A stretch of 64,000 nt of DNA from CBDCKN01 sp965219035 (GTDB taxonomy: Bacteria; Gemmatimonadota; Gemmatimonadetes; Longimicrobiales; Gaopeijiaceae), in NCBI GenBank assembly GCA_965219035.1, contig CBDCMR010000001.1, positions 372,001 through 436,000 of the forward strand. Reading direction: 5' to 3'. Each line of letters starts with the position of its first letter. Positions within the stretch are counted from its first letter, which is position 1. This document shows, piece after piece, positions 18,048 to 27,991 of the stretch. A program made the translations under genes and the position numbers. The notes beneath the pieces were generated by a model. It searched no databases, was not told the DNA's origin, and was given only the letters and a program-made list of their open reading frames with translations.

Positions 18048-20432
18048 ATGCATCATCGAAAGGAGCTTCGAATTCACGGGACGAGCGCACGCCGAACGCT
18101 CGAAGCTCTGGTAGTCGCCGTCGCGCTCCTTGGAGGCGGAGATCTTTCCGCCCAGCAGACCGGGCAGATCGCCGGGCAAGTGACGAGCGAGGACGGCTCG
18201 CCCGTAGTCGGGGCCACGATCCGTGTGCCGGGTGAGAACCTGCAGGGAACTACGGCGACCGACGGGCGCTTCGTCATCCCCCGGGTGCCTGCCGGCTCCT
18301 ATGAGGTGGAGATCTACGCGCTGGGCTACGGGGACGCGACCCAGCAGGTGCAGGTATCCGCGGGCGGCGTGGGAACGTTGAACGTCCAGCTGGAGGTTCG
18401 TCCGGTGGAGGTGCTGGGTGTTCAGGTCCACGTTCTCCGCCCCGACCTGCGACACACGGCCCAGATCGAGGCAGACGCGGTTCGCGAGTCCAATCCACGG
18501 GACGTGGGCGATGCGCTGAGGGCGATCGCCGGCGTGGACGCGGTGCGGCGCGGACCCATCGGACTCGACCCGTCGATCCGAGCGCTCCGCGAAACCCAGG
18601 TGGGCACTTACATGAACGGCACGCGCCTCTTCCCGGCCGGCCCGGCCCGCATGGACTCCCCGCTGACCCACCTGGATCCGAGCGCGATCCAGCACATAGA
18701 AATCGTGAAGGGTCCCTACGCCCTCACCTGGGGGGCCGGGAACATGGCTGCAATCCGCATCGAGACCCGGTCCGTACCGCCCCAGATCCCGGGAGGGCTT
18801 CGCGGCACTCTGTCTGCCGGGTACGACACCAATCTGGAGGCTCAGGAGTATTCGGGAACCCTGTTCGGCAGCAGCGAGCGCGTGGCCTACTGGGGCCACG
18901 GCGTGTGGCGCACCGGGACGGACTACGAGACAGGATCGGGCGACGTGATTCCGGCCGACTTCGACTCCTGGGAGGCCCGGGGACAGCTCGGCTACCGGAC
19001 CGGCGACGCCTCCTGGCTGAGCTTCGACATGGGCTACCAGAAGCAGGGCCCGATCGACTATCCGGGCCGCCTTCTGAGCGCCAAGTCCTTCAAGACGAAC
19101 AACCTCGCGGCCGAGTGGGAGCTGGCCCGCGCCCAAGGGCTCCTTCGCAACATCGATCTCCTGGTCTACCTGAACAGCGTGGACCACGAGATGGACAACA
19201 CGGACAAGCCGACGCGCATGGCCATGGAGGGACGGGTGCCCCCCTTCGCCCTGGACGTGCTGGTGGACTCCCATATCGACGTCACTGGGGGCCGGGCCGC
19301 CATCGAGTTGGTCTCGGAGGGCGGCTGGGACGTGGAGATCGGGGGTGACGCATACAGCGCGAAGCGGGACGCGGATCGCTTCATCGACGCCCTGGATCCC
19401 AACCAGATGACACCACCGCTGTTCCCCTTCCACGACCGGATGTGGCCGGACGCGACGATCACCGACGTGGGTCTATGGACCCGGGCGGACCGGCCCCTGG
19501 CCAACAGGCTGAGCCTTTCCGCGGCGGTGCGCCTCGACCTCGTCTCCGCGGACGCAAAGGACGTGTCCGACACCTTCCTCGACTATGCCGGGGCCACCCG
19601 GGCCGACGTGGACGCGTCGGAGACCAATTTCAACGCGGCCGCCACGCTCAGCGCCAACCTGGGCTCCAACTGGAGCCTTTCGACCGGAGCCGGCTCGGTA
19701 GTCCGGACCGCCGACGCCTCCGAGCGCTACGGAGACAGGATTCCGGGCACCAGGGCCCAGCTCAGCACCGAATTCCTGGGCAACCCCCACCTCGATCCCG
19801 AGCGAAGCACCCAGGGCGACATCTGGCTCGAAGGCCGCTTTCCCAACCTGAGCCTGGACGCCAACGTCTTCGCCCGCCGGGTCAGCGACTACATCACCAT
19901 CGTTCCGAGGGACCCGGCGGAGGTACCCTTCCTGCTCCCACTGACGGGCTCGCTCGGCAACACGAACGTCGTCCAGTATGTGAACGGAGAGGCCGACTTC
20001 TGGGGGGTGGAGGCATCCGTCGCCTACCGCTGGAGCGAACGGTTCTCGACAACCGTGGTCGGCGAGTATCTGCGGGGCGACGACACGGAGCTGGACGAGC
20101 CGGCCTTCGGGGTCGCCCCGGTGCAGGGTCGCCTCCGGCTCCGCTACGAAGAGTCGGGGGCCGGATACTTCCTCGAGAGCCTGGTGACCGCAGTAGGGAA
20201 GCAGGACCGCCTGGCTGTGAGCCGGGGCGAGGGCACCCCGACCCCCGGATACGCGACGGTCGATCTACAGGGCGGATTTCAGCCCTATGTAGGAGTGCAA
20301 GTCCGTGCCGGGGTAAACAACGCGCTCGACAAGCAGTACTACGACCACCTGAACGCGAAGAACCCTTTCTCCCGGACGCCGATTGCCGAGCCGGGCCGCG
20401 TCTTCTTCATCCGCCTGACCTATTCCTACTAG
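18048..20432 (+). CDS. TonB-dependent outer-membrane receptor
   Basis: Outer-membrane transporter of about 794 residues that imports a substrate using TonB energy. ATG 18048 is chosen because GAGGAG lies 7 bp upstream and overlaps the alternative ATG 18033. A signal peptide (VVAVALLGGGDLSAQ) is followed by a carboxypeptidase-regulatory-like domain (about 40-115), the plug (about 130-245, with HIEIVKGPYALTWGAGNMA) and a beta-barrel ending FFIRLTYSY, with the usual terminal aromatic. The plug segment PARMDSPLTHLDP recalls methionine-bearing copper receptors (OprC type), but the substrate is not settled. It stands alone, with the broken HbpS-like gene converging from the other side. Confidence 0.88.
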   Translation: MHHRKELRIHGTSARRTLEALVVAVALLGGGDLSAQQTGQIAGQVTSEDGSPVVGATIRVPGENLQGTTATDGRFVIPRVPAGSYEVEIYALGYGDATQQVQVSAGGVGTLNVQLEVRPVEVLGVQVHVLRPDLRHTAQIEADAVRESNPRDVGDALRAIAGVDAVRRGPIGLDPSIRALRETQVGTYMNGTRLFPAGPARMDSPLTHLDPSAIQHIEIVKGPYALTWGAGNMAAIRIETRSVPPQIPGGLRGTLSAGYDTNLEAQEYSGTLFGSSERVAYWGHGVWRTGTDYETGSGDVIPADFDSWEARGQLGYRTGDASWLSFDMGYQKQGPIDYPGRLLSAKSFKTNNLAAEWELARAQGLLRNIDLLVYLNSVDHEMDNTDKPTRMAMEGRVPPFALDVLVDSHIDVTGGRAAIELVSEGGWDVEIGGDAYSAKRDADRFIDALDPNQMTPPLFPFHDRMWPDATITDVGLWTRADRPLANRLSLSAAVRLDLVSADAKDVSDTFLDYAGATRADVDASETNFNAAATLSANLGSNWSLSTGAGSVVRTADASERYGDRIPGTRAQLSTEFLGNPHLDPERSTQGDIWLEGRFPNLSLDANVFARRVSDYITIVPRDPAEVPFLLPLTGSLGNTNVVQYVNGEADFWGVEASVAYRWSERFSTTVVGEYLRGDDTELDEPAFGVAPVQGRLRLRYEESGAGYFLESLVTAVGKQDRLAVSRGEGTPTPGYATVDLQGGFQPYVGVQVRAGVNNALDKQYYDHLNAKNPFSRTPIAEPGRVFFIRLTYSY

Positions 20433-20464
20433 ACGGGTCGACTCCCGTCGCACCGCGCGGGCGG

Positions 20465-20525
20465 AAGCAAGAGGAAAGCGAGACGGGCCCGGGGTCTCCC
20501 CGGGCCCGTCCCAAGGTTTCCGCAA
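20465..20525 (+). terminator. Possible terminator after the TonB receptor
   Basis: CGGGCCCGGGG and CCCCGGGCCCG (about 20487-20511) form a GC-only stem with almost no loop between the receptor stop and the converging gene. It is self-complementary and well placed to end transcription from both sides, but has no T run. Confidence 0.35.
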
Positions 20526-20546
20526 TCGTCCCCCTCGCCCCCAGCC

Positions 20547-20940
20547 TCAGTTGGCGATGGCGTCCGCCCCGGCCTGGGAGATCTGCTCGTCGTCGACCGC
20601 CCGCACGCCGCTGGTCCCGATCGCCCCAATCAGCTGACCGCCGCGCAGGATCGGGACGCCGCCCGCGAAGGTCACGCCGTCGGGGACCTGCGGTACGGTA
20701 CCGGCCTCGAGGGCGCTGTCCGTACACCGCGGTCGTGAGGCCCGTAGCCGCGACGGTGGCCGCCTTCCGCATCGCGACGTTGTAGGAGCCGGCGGAGGCG
20801 CCGTCCAGCCGCCGCAGATACACCGGCACACCCTCGATGTCCGCGACGACGATCGTCACGTTCCATCCGTTACGGCGCGCCTCGGCTTCGGCCGCGTCGA
20901 TCGCCGTCCGTGCCAGCTCGTATGTGAGGGCCCTCTGCGA
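20547..20940 (-). pseudogene. HbpS/GlcG-family haem-binding-like protein, frameshifted
   Basis: The minus strand reads ALTYELARTAIDAAEAEAR, then WNVTIVVADIEGVPVYLRRLDG and NVAMRKAATVAATG in one frame, and continues in another with PDGVTFAGGVPILRGGQLIG and ISQAGADAIAN. These are the hallmark blocks of the HbpS/GlcG family (small cofactor-binding proteins). The shift is near 20725 and a few residues seem lost there. No start codon is evident upstream of 20940. Upstream (20941-21238) the minus strand holds scattered coding-like pieces (SGLIALAE, RRDFSILGIKQDWRFDW) broken by stops, probably an older amidohydrolase-type remnant. Confidence 0.6.
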
Positions 20941-21238
20941 GCGCGATCAGACCCGACGGAGACCAGTCGAAGCGCCAGTCCTGCTTGATGCCGAGAATGG
21001 AGAAGTCACGCCGGTTCGTCACTGCATAGATCGGAGCGGAGTCAACGATGTATTACTCCGTCCCATCCCGTCGCGAGGTCACGAGGCCGGCCGACGCTAT
21101 GGTGGTTACGCGGATCCGGTCGCCGAGCATTCCGTCAGCTCTCCTGGACCATGCCGTCGAACGCCACCTCACCGTTGGCGATCACCCGGATCGGACGACT
21201 CAGGTTGAACGCCTCGGGCGCAGAAGGGACGCAGCAAC

Positions 21239-21563
21239 ATGATCGACCATCTCCGAGGACGCGAGAAGGCGCTGGAGCGCTTCGGCTGGACGGGACGCCG
21301 TGCCGAATGGATCGCCCTGGCCTGTCTCCATGGCGGCGTCTTCACCCGGGCGCAGTGGACGAGCTTTCTGGGTTGCCACCATGAGCACATGCGCCGTGCC
21401 GTCCATGCCCTCGTCGCGCAAGGCGCGGCCAGCGAAGAGAATCCACCCGGCATCGCCGGCATCGGCTGCGTGTGCCGGATCTACGCGCGGACTCTCTACC
21501 GCCCGCTGGGAGCCGAGGACATCCGCCGGCGCCGGATCACCTCCAAGGAAGTGCTCATGCCGT
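21239..21563 (+). pseudogene. 5' fragment of an unidentified helix-turn-helix protein
   Basis: About 108 codons from ATG 21239: MIDHLRGREKALERFGWTG, then AEWIALACLHGGVFTRAQW and a run with HHEHMRRAVHALVAQG, which looks like a winged-helix DNA-binding domain (a relaxation or mobilisation-type accessory protein is possible). After about SKEVLM the frame stops resembling this protein and runs into Calx-beta coding DNA in other frames, so the 3' part has been replaced by recombination near 21565-21605. Confidence 0.45.
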
Positions 21564-21604
21564 GCGGTCGCTTGGAGTTGCGTTCGTCGCCACCCGGTCG
21601 CCGG

Positions 21605-23878
21605 TGCCGCACTGGGCAGCACGGACGAGGACGACGAGACCTTGACGCTGACGTTGTCGAGCCCGGTGAACGCGACGCTCGGCGACGCGACGGCCACCGG
21701 CACGATTCAACGACAACGATAATGCAGCGCCGCTGACGGCGAGTTTCAGCGACATGCCGGCCTCGCACACGGGTGAGGACTTCGCGTTCGGGTTGGCGTT
21801 CAGCGAAGAGGTCGAGGTCGGCTACGTGACGCTGCGCGACACTGCGTTCGTGGTGACCGGCGGCGAGGTGAGCCAAGCCCAGCGCCAACAGCAGGGGAGC
21901 AACCAGGCATGGAACATCACGGTCGACCCAGACGGCCAGGGCGCCGTGACGATCACGCTGCCGGAGACGATCGACTGCGACGCGGTTGACGCGATCTGTA
22001 CCGGGGACGAGCGACCGCTGTCGCACTCGCTGTCGAGTGTGGTCGCGGGCCCGGTGATCATTCCGACGGTGAGCGTGTTCGATGCGAGCGCGGCGGAGGG
22101 CGATTCGGTGGACTTCACGGTGTCGCTCTCGGCGGCGAGTGATGGGGAAGTGACGGTCGACTACGCAACGTCGGACGGCACGGCGACGGCGGGAGAGGAC
22201 TACACCGCGACGAGCGGCACGCTGGCGTTCCAGGCGGGCGAGGTGACGAAGACGATCTCCGTGCCGACCACCGAGGACGCGGAGGACGACGGCGGCGAGA
22301 CGTTCACGCTCACCCTGAGCAACGCCTCGGGCGCCGGTCTCGGCGATGCCGAGGCGACGGGGACGATCCGGAACACCGAGACCGCCGCCGAACTCTCGGC
22401 CGACTTCCCCGAGAGCGCGTACACCTCGAAGCGGCACGCGGGATCGGACGACCGCCCGCAGGTGGTGGTGGCGTTCAGCGAGGCGGTGGCGGACTTCGAC
22501 AAGAACACGCCGTCGGTGACGGTGACGTCGGGGCTGTCGGTTCAGACCCATACGGAGGACGGGCTCGATAACGCCTATGTGTTCTTCATGACGCCGGACG
22601 GGGACGGCGACGTGACGTTCGCGCTGGTCGCGGACGCGGCGTGCGCCTCGGGCGGCATCTGCACGGCCGGCGGGACGGTGCTGACGCAGGTGCCGGCGGC
22701 GTTGGCGATCCCGGGGCCGGACGACGAGAGTCTACCGGCGGTGAGCGTGTCCGACGCGAGCGCGGCCGAGGGCGACGCGGTCGCCTTCACGGTGTCGCTG
22801 TCGGCGGCGAGCAGCCGGCAGGTGACGGTCGAATACACAACGTCGGGCGGCACGGCGACGAGCGGGACCGACTTCACGGCGGAGTCCGGGACGCTGACGT
22901 TCGCGGCGAACGCGACGCTCGGCGACGCGACGGCCACCGGCACGATCAACGACAACGACGTGTCGACAACGCCGTTGACGGCGAGCTTCAGCGACATGCC
23001 GGCCTCGCACACGGGCGGGGAGTTCACGTTCGGGCTGGCGTTCAACGAAAACGTCGAGCTCAGCTACGTGACGCTTCGCGACACCGCGTTCGTGGTGACC
23101 GGTGGCGCGGTGAAGACGGCCCAGCGCCAACAGCAGGGCAGCAACCAGGCATGGAACATCACGGTCGAGCCAAGCGGCCAGGGCGCCGTGACGATCACGC
23201 TGCCGGAGACGGTCGCGCCTGCGGCCTCGGGGAGCGCGAGCGTCGCGGAGAGCGGGGTGGTGGTGGACGACGCGGTGGCGCTCCTGGGCGGAGTGACCCC
23301 GGACGCGGTCTCGGCGGCGCTGTTCGGCGAGGGCGGACTGAGCGAGGCCCAGTTGGACGCACTGGACCGCCTGGGCAACCGGAACGGCCGCTACGACCTC
23401 GGCGACATGCTATCCTGGACCGAGCGCTGCCGGAGGGGCGAGGCGCGCTGCGGCGGCACCTCCACCGATCCCGCGTCTTCGGCCCTCCTGTTCGGCGCGG
23501 CGGCGGCCGGACGCCGAGGGACCTCCGGGCGCCCCGGGCGTCGAGCGGCTTGTCCCGGCAACCGCCCCACGGGGGCCGGGGTTCCTGACCGTCGAGTGGA
23601 CGGCGCCGGCCGCCGGGCGCGCCGTCGGCGTCCTGCTGGAGCTCGAGGGTCCCGGCATCGTAGCGGTGCAGGCGCCCGGTCTCGAGTTGTACCAGTCCGC
23701 CGCAGCCGGGCGGCATCAGATCGTCGTGGCGGGGGACCTCGGCGCGGGTCCCCTCTTGCAGTTCCGCGTGCCGGACCGCGGCCGACTCGCTGAGTACCGG
23801 GTCCGCGTCGTCCAGGTCACGGGCGAGGATTACGGCCTCGAGGACGTGGGCGAATACCGGGCCGTGATCACGAACTGA
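21605..23878 (+). pseudogene. Calx-beta domain surface protein, 5'-truncated and frameshifted
   Basis: Tandem Calx-beta type beta-sandwich repeats (blocks such as VSVSDASAAEGDAVAFTVSL, YATSDGTATAGEDYT and ETFTLTLSNASG), alternating with SFSDMPASHTG/LRDTAFVVTGG modules. The start is missing: coding begins near 21605 with STDEDDETLTLTLSS. An extra base at about 21708 (ACGATTCAACGAC against ACGATCAACGAC in the second repeat) shifts the frame. A second shift near 23520 separates ALLFGAAAAGRR from the C-terminal part (GVERLVPATAPRGPG, LELEGPGIVAVQAPG, RVVQVTGEDYGLEDVG), which ends at 23878. Such proteins are exported and often bind calcium. Here it cannot give a normal product unless the indels are errors. 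Confidence 0.65.
21640..23215 (+). repeat. Two long direct repeats inside the Calx-beta gene
   Basis: About 330 bp at 21668-21985 recurs at 22908-23212, roughly 1,240 bp apart, with high identity (AACGCGACGCTCGGCGACGC and the LRDTAFVVTGG and QQQGSNQAWNITV coding blocks). It is domain duplication within one gene and offers material for unequal recombination. Confidence 0.6.
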
Positions 23879-24312
23879 AGCCTTCGGCCAGGATGGGCCC
23901 CCCGACGTGCACGCCGAGGCTCGTGTGCGGCGGGGGGCCCGAAGCTCCAGCAATCCCGGCGCCCGCGAACGACGGCTCGCAGCCGCTGCAGGGGCGCCCG
24001 CCCGCGGCGCATTCCATGACGCGCGCGGTCAGGCCGCACACGGCTTCCCCCTCCGCGCCGGGAATCGACCCGCTGACCTAGCGCCGTCCTCTTCCGAGCA
24101 ACCGGCTCGGCTTCCCGGACGACATCCGGTTCCCACGCGCGTCCGAACGCGGCCGCACCGGCCGGACGAGTTCCGAACCGGCGGTCCCCAGCCTCGGCCT
24201 TCCGGCCGGGATTCCACACCCCTTCGCAGGGCCTCCCGCGAGCGGCGCAGGGGCGTTTTCCACGCCGCTGGCGGAGCGGTCCGACGAGCCAGACACCTCA
24301 TGACACAACGTG
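23879..24312. other. GC-rich intergenic region without a gene
   Basis: About 430 bp with no supported reading frame. It contains GGGGCGTTTTCCACGCCGCT near 24250, similar to GGGAAGGGTTTTCAACGCCGCT near 15457, and short inverted GC-rich segments. It separates the Calx-beta remnant from the AlpA-T4SS block. Confidence 0.4.
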
Positions 24313-24379
24313 CACCGTTACAAGCACTTAGGAGATTTCCTAAGAGTTGACTTCCTTGCAAACACCGCTTCACCGTTAC
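24313..24379 (+). promoter_or_regulatory. Palindromic operator and promoter region of the AlpA-like gene
   Basis: CTTAGGA (24327-24333) and TCCTAAG (24338-24344) form a perfect 7-bp dyad with a GATT spacer. It directly precedes a -35-like TTGACT at 24347-24352. The nonamer CACCGTTAC flanks the region on both sides (24313-24321 and 24371-24379). The layout suits autoregulation by the AlpA-like protein starting at 24409. The -10 is not clear. Confidence 0.45.
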
Positions 24380-24408
24380 GGGCATGACGCGGCTGGAACG
24401 GCAGTCAC

Positions 24409-24927
24409 ATGGCAACGCTGGAGGAGCAATTCAACTCGCGGGTGAACGTGTTTCTCGAGAGCACGGGCCTGAGGCCGACGACCCTCGGCATGCAGGCCTT
24501 GGGCGACCCGGGCCTGTTGCGGCAGATCGAGCGGGGACGCTCGCCGTCGCTGAGGACGGCGGACCGGGTTCTGGCGTTCATCGTCGGCTACGACGGGGAC
24601 TCGGGCGGCGCGCGGGACCCGCCGGGCCGCCGTCGACGCCGGAGGTCGTCGTCGGGGACGTGGAGAACGGGGAGAAGCCGAGCGAAGACGGAACAACCGA
24701 TGGAACGGAAGACGAACCCGCCGGCCCGCATTCTGCGGCTTCGGGAGGTGGAGGCCCGCACGGGTCTGTCGCGGAGCACGATCTACAGGTGGCGGCGCGC
24801 GGGACGCTTCCCCCAGGCGGTTGTTCTGGGAAAGCGGTCCGTGGGCTGGATCGAGTCGGAAGTGGACGAGTGGATCCGCGAACGGGCCGCTGAGCGCCTG
24901 GGCGGCGGAGAGGCCGTCGCCCGCTGA
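24409..24927 (+). CDS. AlpA-like regulator with an extra N-terminal domain (paralogue 1)
   Basis: 172 residues. The C-terminal part is an AlpA/excisionase-type winged helix (ARILRLREVEARTGLSRSTI, YRWRRAGRFPQAVVLGKRSV), which binds DNA and in phages and islands controls excision or transfer genes. The N-terminal ~60 residues (FLESTGLRPTTLGMQALGDP, GLLRQIERGRSPSLRTADRV) recur in the second copy at 48365 and look like a separate small helical domain. The two are joined by a basic, low-complexity linker (about 65-100). The T4SS genes start 24 bp downstream, so it probably regulates them. The upstream palindrome is its likely operator. Confidence 0.75.
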   Translation: MATLEEQFNSRVNVFLESTGLRPTTLGMQALGDPGLLRQIERGRSPSLRTADRVLAFIVGYDGDSGGARDPPGRRRRRRSSSGTWRTGRSRAKTEQPMERKTNPPARILRLREVEARTGLSRSTIYRWRRAGRFPQAVVLGKRSVGWIESEVDEWIRERAAERLGGGEAVAR

Positions 24928-24951
24928 CCCTTTAGGGAAAGGATAGAGAAG

Positions 24952-25239
24952 ATGAAGACGTTGCTGAGAACGATGCGGGCCGCCGCGTGGGCCGCGCTGT
25001 GGCTGCTGACGCCCGGTGTGCTGTGGGCTCAGGGCACGAGCCCGTGGGTGGAGGCCGTGAACGAGCTTCAGACGCAGTTCACGGGCCCGATCGCGCGGGG
25101 GCTGTCGCTGATCGCGATCGTGGTGGGCGGGCTAATGTTCGCGTTCGGCGAGGGCGGGAGCAAGCGTACGCTGGCGGGGATCATCTTCGGGATCGGGATG
25201 GCGGTGGGCGCGGTGAACTTCCTGGCCTGGCTGTTCTGA
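24952..25239 (+). CDS. trbC: TrbC/VirB2-type conjugative pilin
   Basis: A 95-residue major pilin candidate: signal peptide to about residue 26 (LLTPGVLWAQ), a short loop (PWVEAVNELQTQFTGP), then two membrane helices (SLIAIVVGGLMFAFG and GIIFGIGMAVGAVNFLAWLF) separated by a basic GGSKRT turn, as in TrbC/VirB2. It is the first structural gene of the operon, follows a GGGAAAGGATAG ribosome site, and overlaps the next gene by one base (TGATG). Confidence 0.85.
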   Translation: MKTLLRTMRAAAWAALWLLTPGVLWAQGTSPWVEAVNELQTQFTGPIARGLSLIAIVVGGLMFAFGEGGSKRTLAGIIFGIGMAVGAVNFLAWLF

Positions 25240-25544
25240 TGCGGGGCCTCGGGCGCTGGGCGGGCTACGCCGCGCTCAACCGTCCGCTGAAGGTGCTGGG
25301 CGTCGAGCGGCGGCTGTTCCTGCTGGGCGCGACGCTCGCGGTCGCGGTGTGGAACGCGACTGCTTCGCTGGTGGCGGGCGGCGTGGTGTTCACCGGCTGC
25401 TACGGGGCGGGATGGCTGGCGGGCCGGAAGGACCCGGCCATGCTCGCGGTGCTCCGGGCAGCGGCGCGCCACCCGGCGCGGTTCGATCCGGGCAAGTGGG
25501 CGGACGAGCCCTGGCACCTCAAGATCCGGACGGACGGCACGTGA
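25239..25544 (+). CDS. trbD: TrbD/VirB3-type inner-membrane protein
   Basis: 101 residues from ATG 25239, which overlaps the trbC stop. A short N-terminal region (YAALNRPLKVLGVERR) is typical of VirB3/TrbD and is followed by two close membrane helices (LFLLGATLAVAVWNATASLV, GGVVFTGCYGAGWLAG) and a basic tail. It anchors the VirB4 ATPase in type IV secretion systems. The order TrbC-TrbD-TrbE supports the call. Its stop overlaps the GTG start of virB4. Confidence 0.8.
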   Translation: MRGLGRWAGYAALNRPLKVLGVERRLFLLGATLAVAVWNATASLVAGGVVFTGCYGAGWLAGRKDPAMLAVLRAAARHPARFDPGKWADEPWHLKIRTDGT

Positions 25545-27991
25545 GGGTCGCCGAGGAACTTCGCGCGCATGAGGCGGCGGGCTCGCTGGCCGAGGAGCTG
25601 CCCTACTGGGGCTGGCTGGATGACGGCCACACGTGCCTGACCCGTTCGGGCGAGCTGATCGCTGCGGGCCGGCTCGGGCCCGCAGCGGTGGACGGGCGCA
25701 CGCCCGAACAGATCGACCGCGTGCTGGGCCTGTGGCAGCGGCTGCTCTCGGGGCTGCCCCCAAGTGCGCGCCTCTACTTCTATGTGCTCCGCCGCCCCGC
25801 TCCGACGGCTGTCGCGGCGAAGACGATCGGTTCCGATGTAGCGGCCATTTCGGGGCGGAAACGCCGCGCGTTCCTCGCCGGACGGGTGCAACGGCTCGAG
25901 GCCTACGTTGTCTGGTCGTTTGGGTCCGGCCTGCGCCCGGTCGCCAAGAGTGCGCGGCGGGGATCCAACTCCCCGCTTGCCCGGTTGTGGAAACGCCGTG
26001 GAAAAGGCGCGCCGACGTATCTCGCGTCAGAGATCGAGGCGGGGGCGGGCCGGTTCCGGGCCATGGTCGAAGCGGGCCGCTCGCTGGTGGCCGAGCACAC
26101 GCCCGTCGAGATGCTGGGCGCGCATGAAGCGTCGGGTGTTCTCTCCGAGCTGATCAACCGCCCGGGCACGGTGTGGGACGGCGCGACGGGGAGCGGCATG
26201 AACTGGCGGCTCGCGCTCTCGGAGCTGGAAGCGGAGCGCAGTCACCTGCGGCTCGACGGCGAGCCGGTGATCCTGTACTCGCTGCTCTCGCCGCCCGGCC
26301 AGGCGCACGCCAACCTGCTCAAAGATCTGTACTGTCTTGACGCCACGATCACGGTCTCGCTCGAGTGGCGGCCGTGGACGGTTGAAGCGGCGCGCCGCCG
26401 GATCCGGGGCGCGCAGCGGCACTACTTCTCGCGGCGCTACTCGATGATGGCGCACGTGCAGGAGACCGAGGGCACGGCGGCGGCGATGGTCGATTCCGCC
26501 GCGGCCGTCGAGTCGGACAGGCTGGGCGCCGCGCTCGTAGAACTCGAGGCCGACGGCGTGGCCTACGGCGAGGCGTCGCTCACCGTCGCGCTTCACGGAG
26601 AGCTTGAGGAGATCGAGCGGCTGGACGGCGACGTGCGGCGGCTGTTCGCCGCGCACGACGCGAAGGCGGTCCGCGAGGGCTACGGTCAGCTGCCCGTCTG
26701 GTTCTCGCGGCTCCCGGCTCAGCCGCGCAAGCGGCAGGTGCGAACGGTGTTCGTCTCGGCCGGGCTCGCCGCGTGCCTCGCCCCGGTGTTCGGGCCGCCC
26801 AAGGGCTCGGCCCGGTGCAAGCACCTCGACCGCGAGTCGCTCGCCGTGTTCGAGACTCCCTGGCGCACCGCATACCACTACGACCTGTTCCGCGGCGACG
26901 TGGGCCACACGCTGATCCTCGGCGCGACGGGATCGGGCAAGAGCTTTGCCTTGAACTTCCTGCTGGTCGAGGCGCTCAAGTACGGCCCGCGCGTGCTGAT
27001 CCTGGACCTGGGCGGCTCCTACCGCTGGCTGACCCGCTTCCTCGGGGGCTCCTACCTGGAACTCACGCCGGGCGACGCCGAGGCCGGCCTCAGGCTTCAG
27101 CCGTTCGCGCTCCCGGCCACGACGCGCACGTTCCAGTTCCTGACCGGCTGGGTGCTCCGGCTGCTGAAGCTCGGCGGCTACGAGCCAACGGGCGCGGACA
27201 CGAGCGAGATCCGCGCCCGCATCGAGGACCTCTACGCGCTCGGGCCGGAGCGGCGCACGCTCGGCGTGCTGACCGGCTCGCTCCCGTCCGGCATGTGGCC
27301 GGCCTGGAGCCGCTGGACCGGCGATGGAGTATGGGGCCGGTTCTTCGACAACGCTCCGGTGGGCGGGGCGGACCTCGAGTTCCGCGACTGGCAGGTGATC
27401 GACCTGGCGGGCGCGGCCGAGCACGCGGACCTGTGCGAGGCGGCGCTCTCGTATCTGCTCGAACGCATGCGCCTCGAGATCGAGGACCCGGCCGAAGCGG
27501 CGCGGCTCAAGCTGATGGTCGTGGACGAGGCGTGGCGCTACCTGGCCGACCCGGCGGTGCTCGCCTACCTGGCCGAGGCGGCCAAGACGTGGCGCAAGAA
27601 GAACGCCGCGCTCGTGCTCGCGACGCAGTCCGCAGTGGACATGACCGGGACATCCGGCGCCTCGGCGCTCCTCGAATCGATCCCGACCAAGCTGTTCCTC
27701 GCGAACCCCGAGTTGCCGGACGAGGCGGGCGACCTGTTCCGGCTGAACAAGTCGGAGGTGGCCCAAGTCCGGGAGCTGACGCCGAAGCGCGAGCTCTATC
27801 TCCGCCGACCGGACGAGGCGGCCGTGCTCCGCCTAGAGGTCGATCCGGAGAGCTACTGGCTCTACACCTCCTCGCCCATGGACGCCGAAAAGCGCGCCGA
27901 GGCCGTTGCGCAGCACGGCCTGACCCGGGGCCTCGCGGTTCTGGCGGGCCGCGCAACACCCCACCAACCCAAGGAGGACATGACGCCATGA
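25541..27991 (+). CDS. virB4: TrbE/VirB4-type T4SS ATPase
   Basis: 816 residues from GTG 25541, overlapping the trbD stop as GTGA; the frame is open further upstream but inside trbD. The N-terminal CagE_TrbE_VirB domain precedes the ATPase domain with Walker A LGATGSGKS (about residue 461) and Walker B KLMVVDEAW (about 657). The motor powers pilus assembly and DNA transfer at the inner membrane. All motifs are intact and length is normal. The stop overlaps the ATG of the next gene, and an AAGGAGG site sits inside its last codons. Confidence 0.9.
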   Translation: MRVAEELRAHEAAGSLAEELPYWGWLDDGHTCLTRSGELIAAGRLGPAAVDGRTPEQIDRVLGLWQRLLSGLPPSARLYFYVLRRPAPTAVAAKTIGSDVAAISGRKRRAFLAGRVQRLEAYVVWSFGSGLRPVAKSARRGSNSPLARLWKRRGKGAPTYLASEIEAGAGRFRAMVEAGRSLVAEHTPVEMLGAHEASGVLSELINRPGTVWDGATGSGMNWRLALSELEAERSHLRLDGEPVILYSLLSPPGQAHANLLKDLYCLDATITVSLEWRPWTVEAARRRIRGAQRHYFSRRYSMMAHVQETEGTAAAMVDSAAAVESDRLGAALVELEADGVAYGEASLTVALHGELEEIERLDGDVRRLFAAHDAKAVREGYGQLPVWFSRLPAQPRKRQVRTVFVSAGLAACLAPVFGPPKGSARCKHLDRESLAVFETPWRTAYHYDLFRGDVGHTLILGATGSGKSFALNFLLVEALKYGPRVLILDLGGSYRWLTRFLGGSYLELTPGDAEAGLRLQPFALPATTRTFQFLTGWVLRLLKLGGYEPTGADTSEIRARIEDLYALGPERRTLGVLTGSLPSGMWPAWSRWTGDGVWGRFFDNAPVGGADLEFRDWQVIDLAGAAEHADLCEAALSYLLERMRLEIEDPAEAARLKLMVVDEAWRYLADPAVLAYLAEAAKTWRKKNAALVLATQSAVDMTGTSGASALLESIPTKLFLANPELPDEAGDLFRLNKSEVAQVRELTPKRELYLRRPDEAAVLRLEVDPESYWLYTSSPMDAEKRAEAVAQHGLTRGLAVLAGRATPHQPKEDMTP

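Noticed and set aside
17829..19433. 534-codon minus-strand frame opposite the TonB receptor
   Set aside because: Shadow of the receptor gene with no recognisable domain.
26027..27766. 579-codon minus-strand frame opposite virB4
   Set aside because: Shadow of virB4; Arg/His-rich low-complexity translation.
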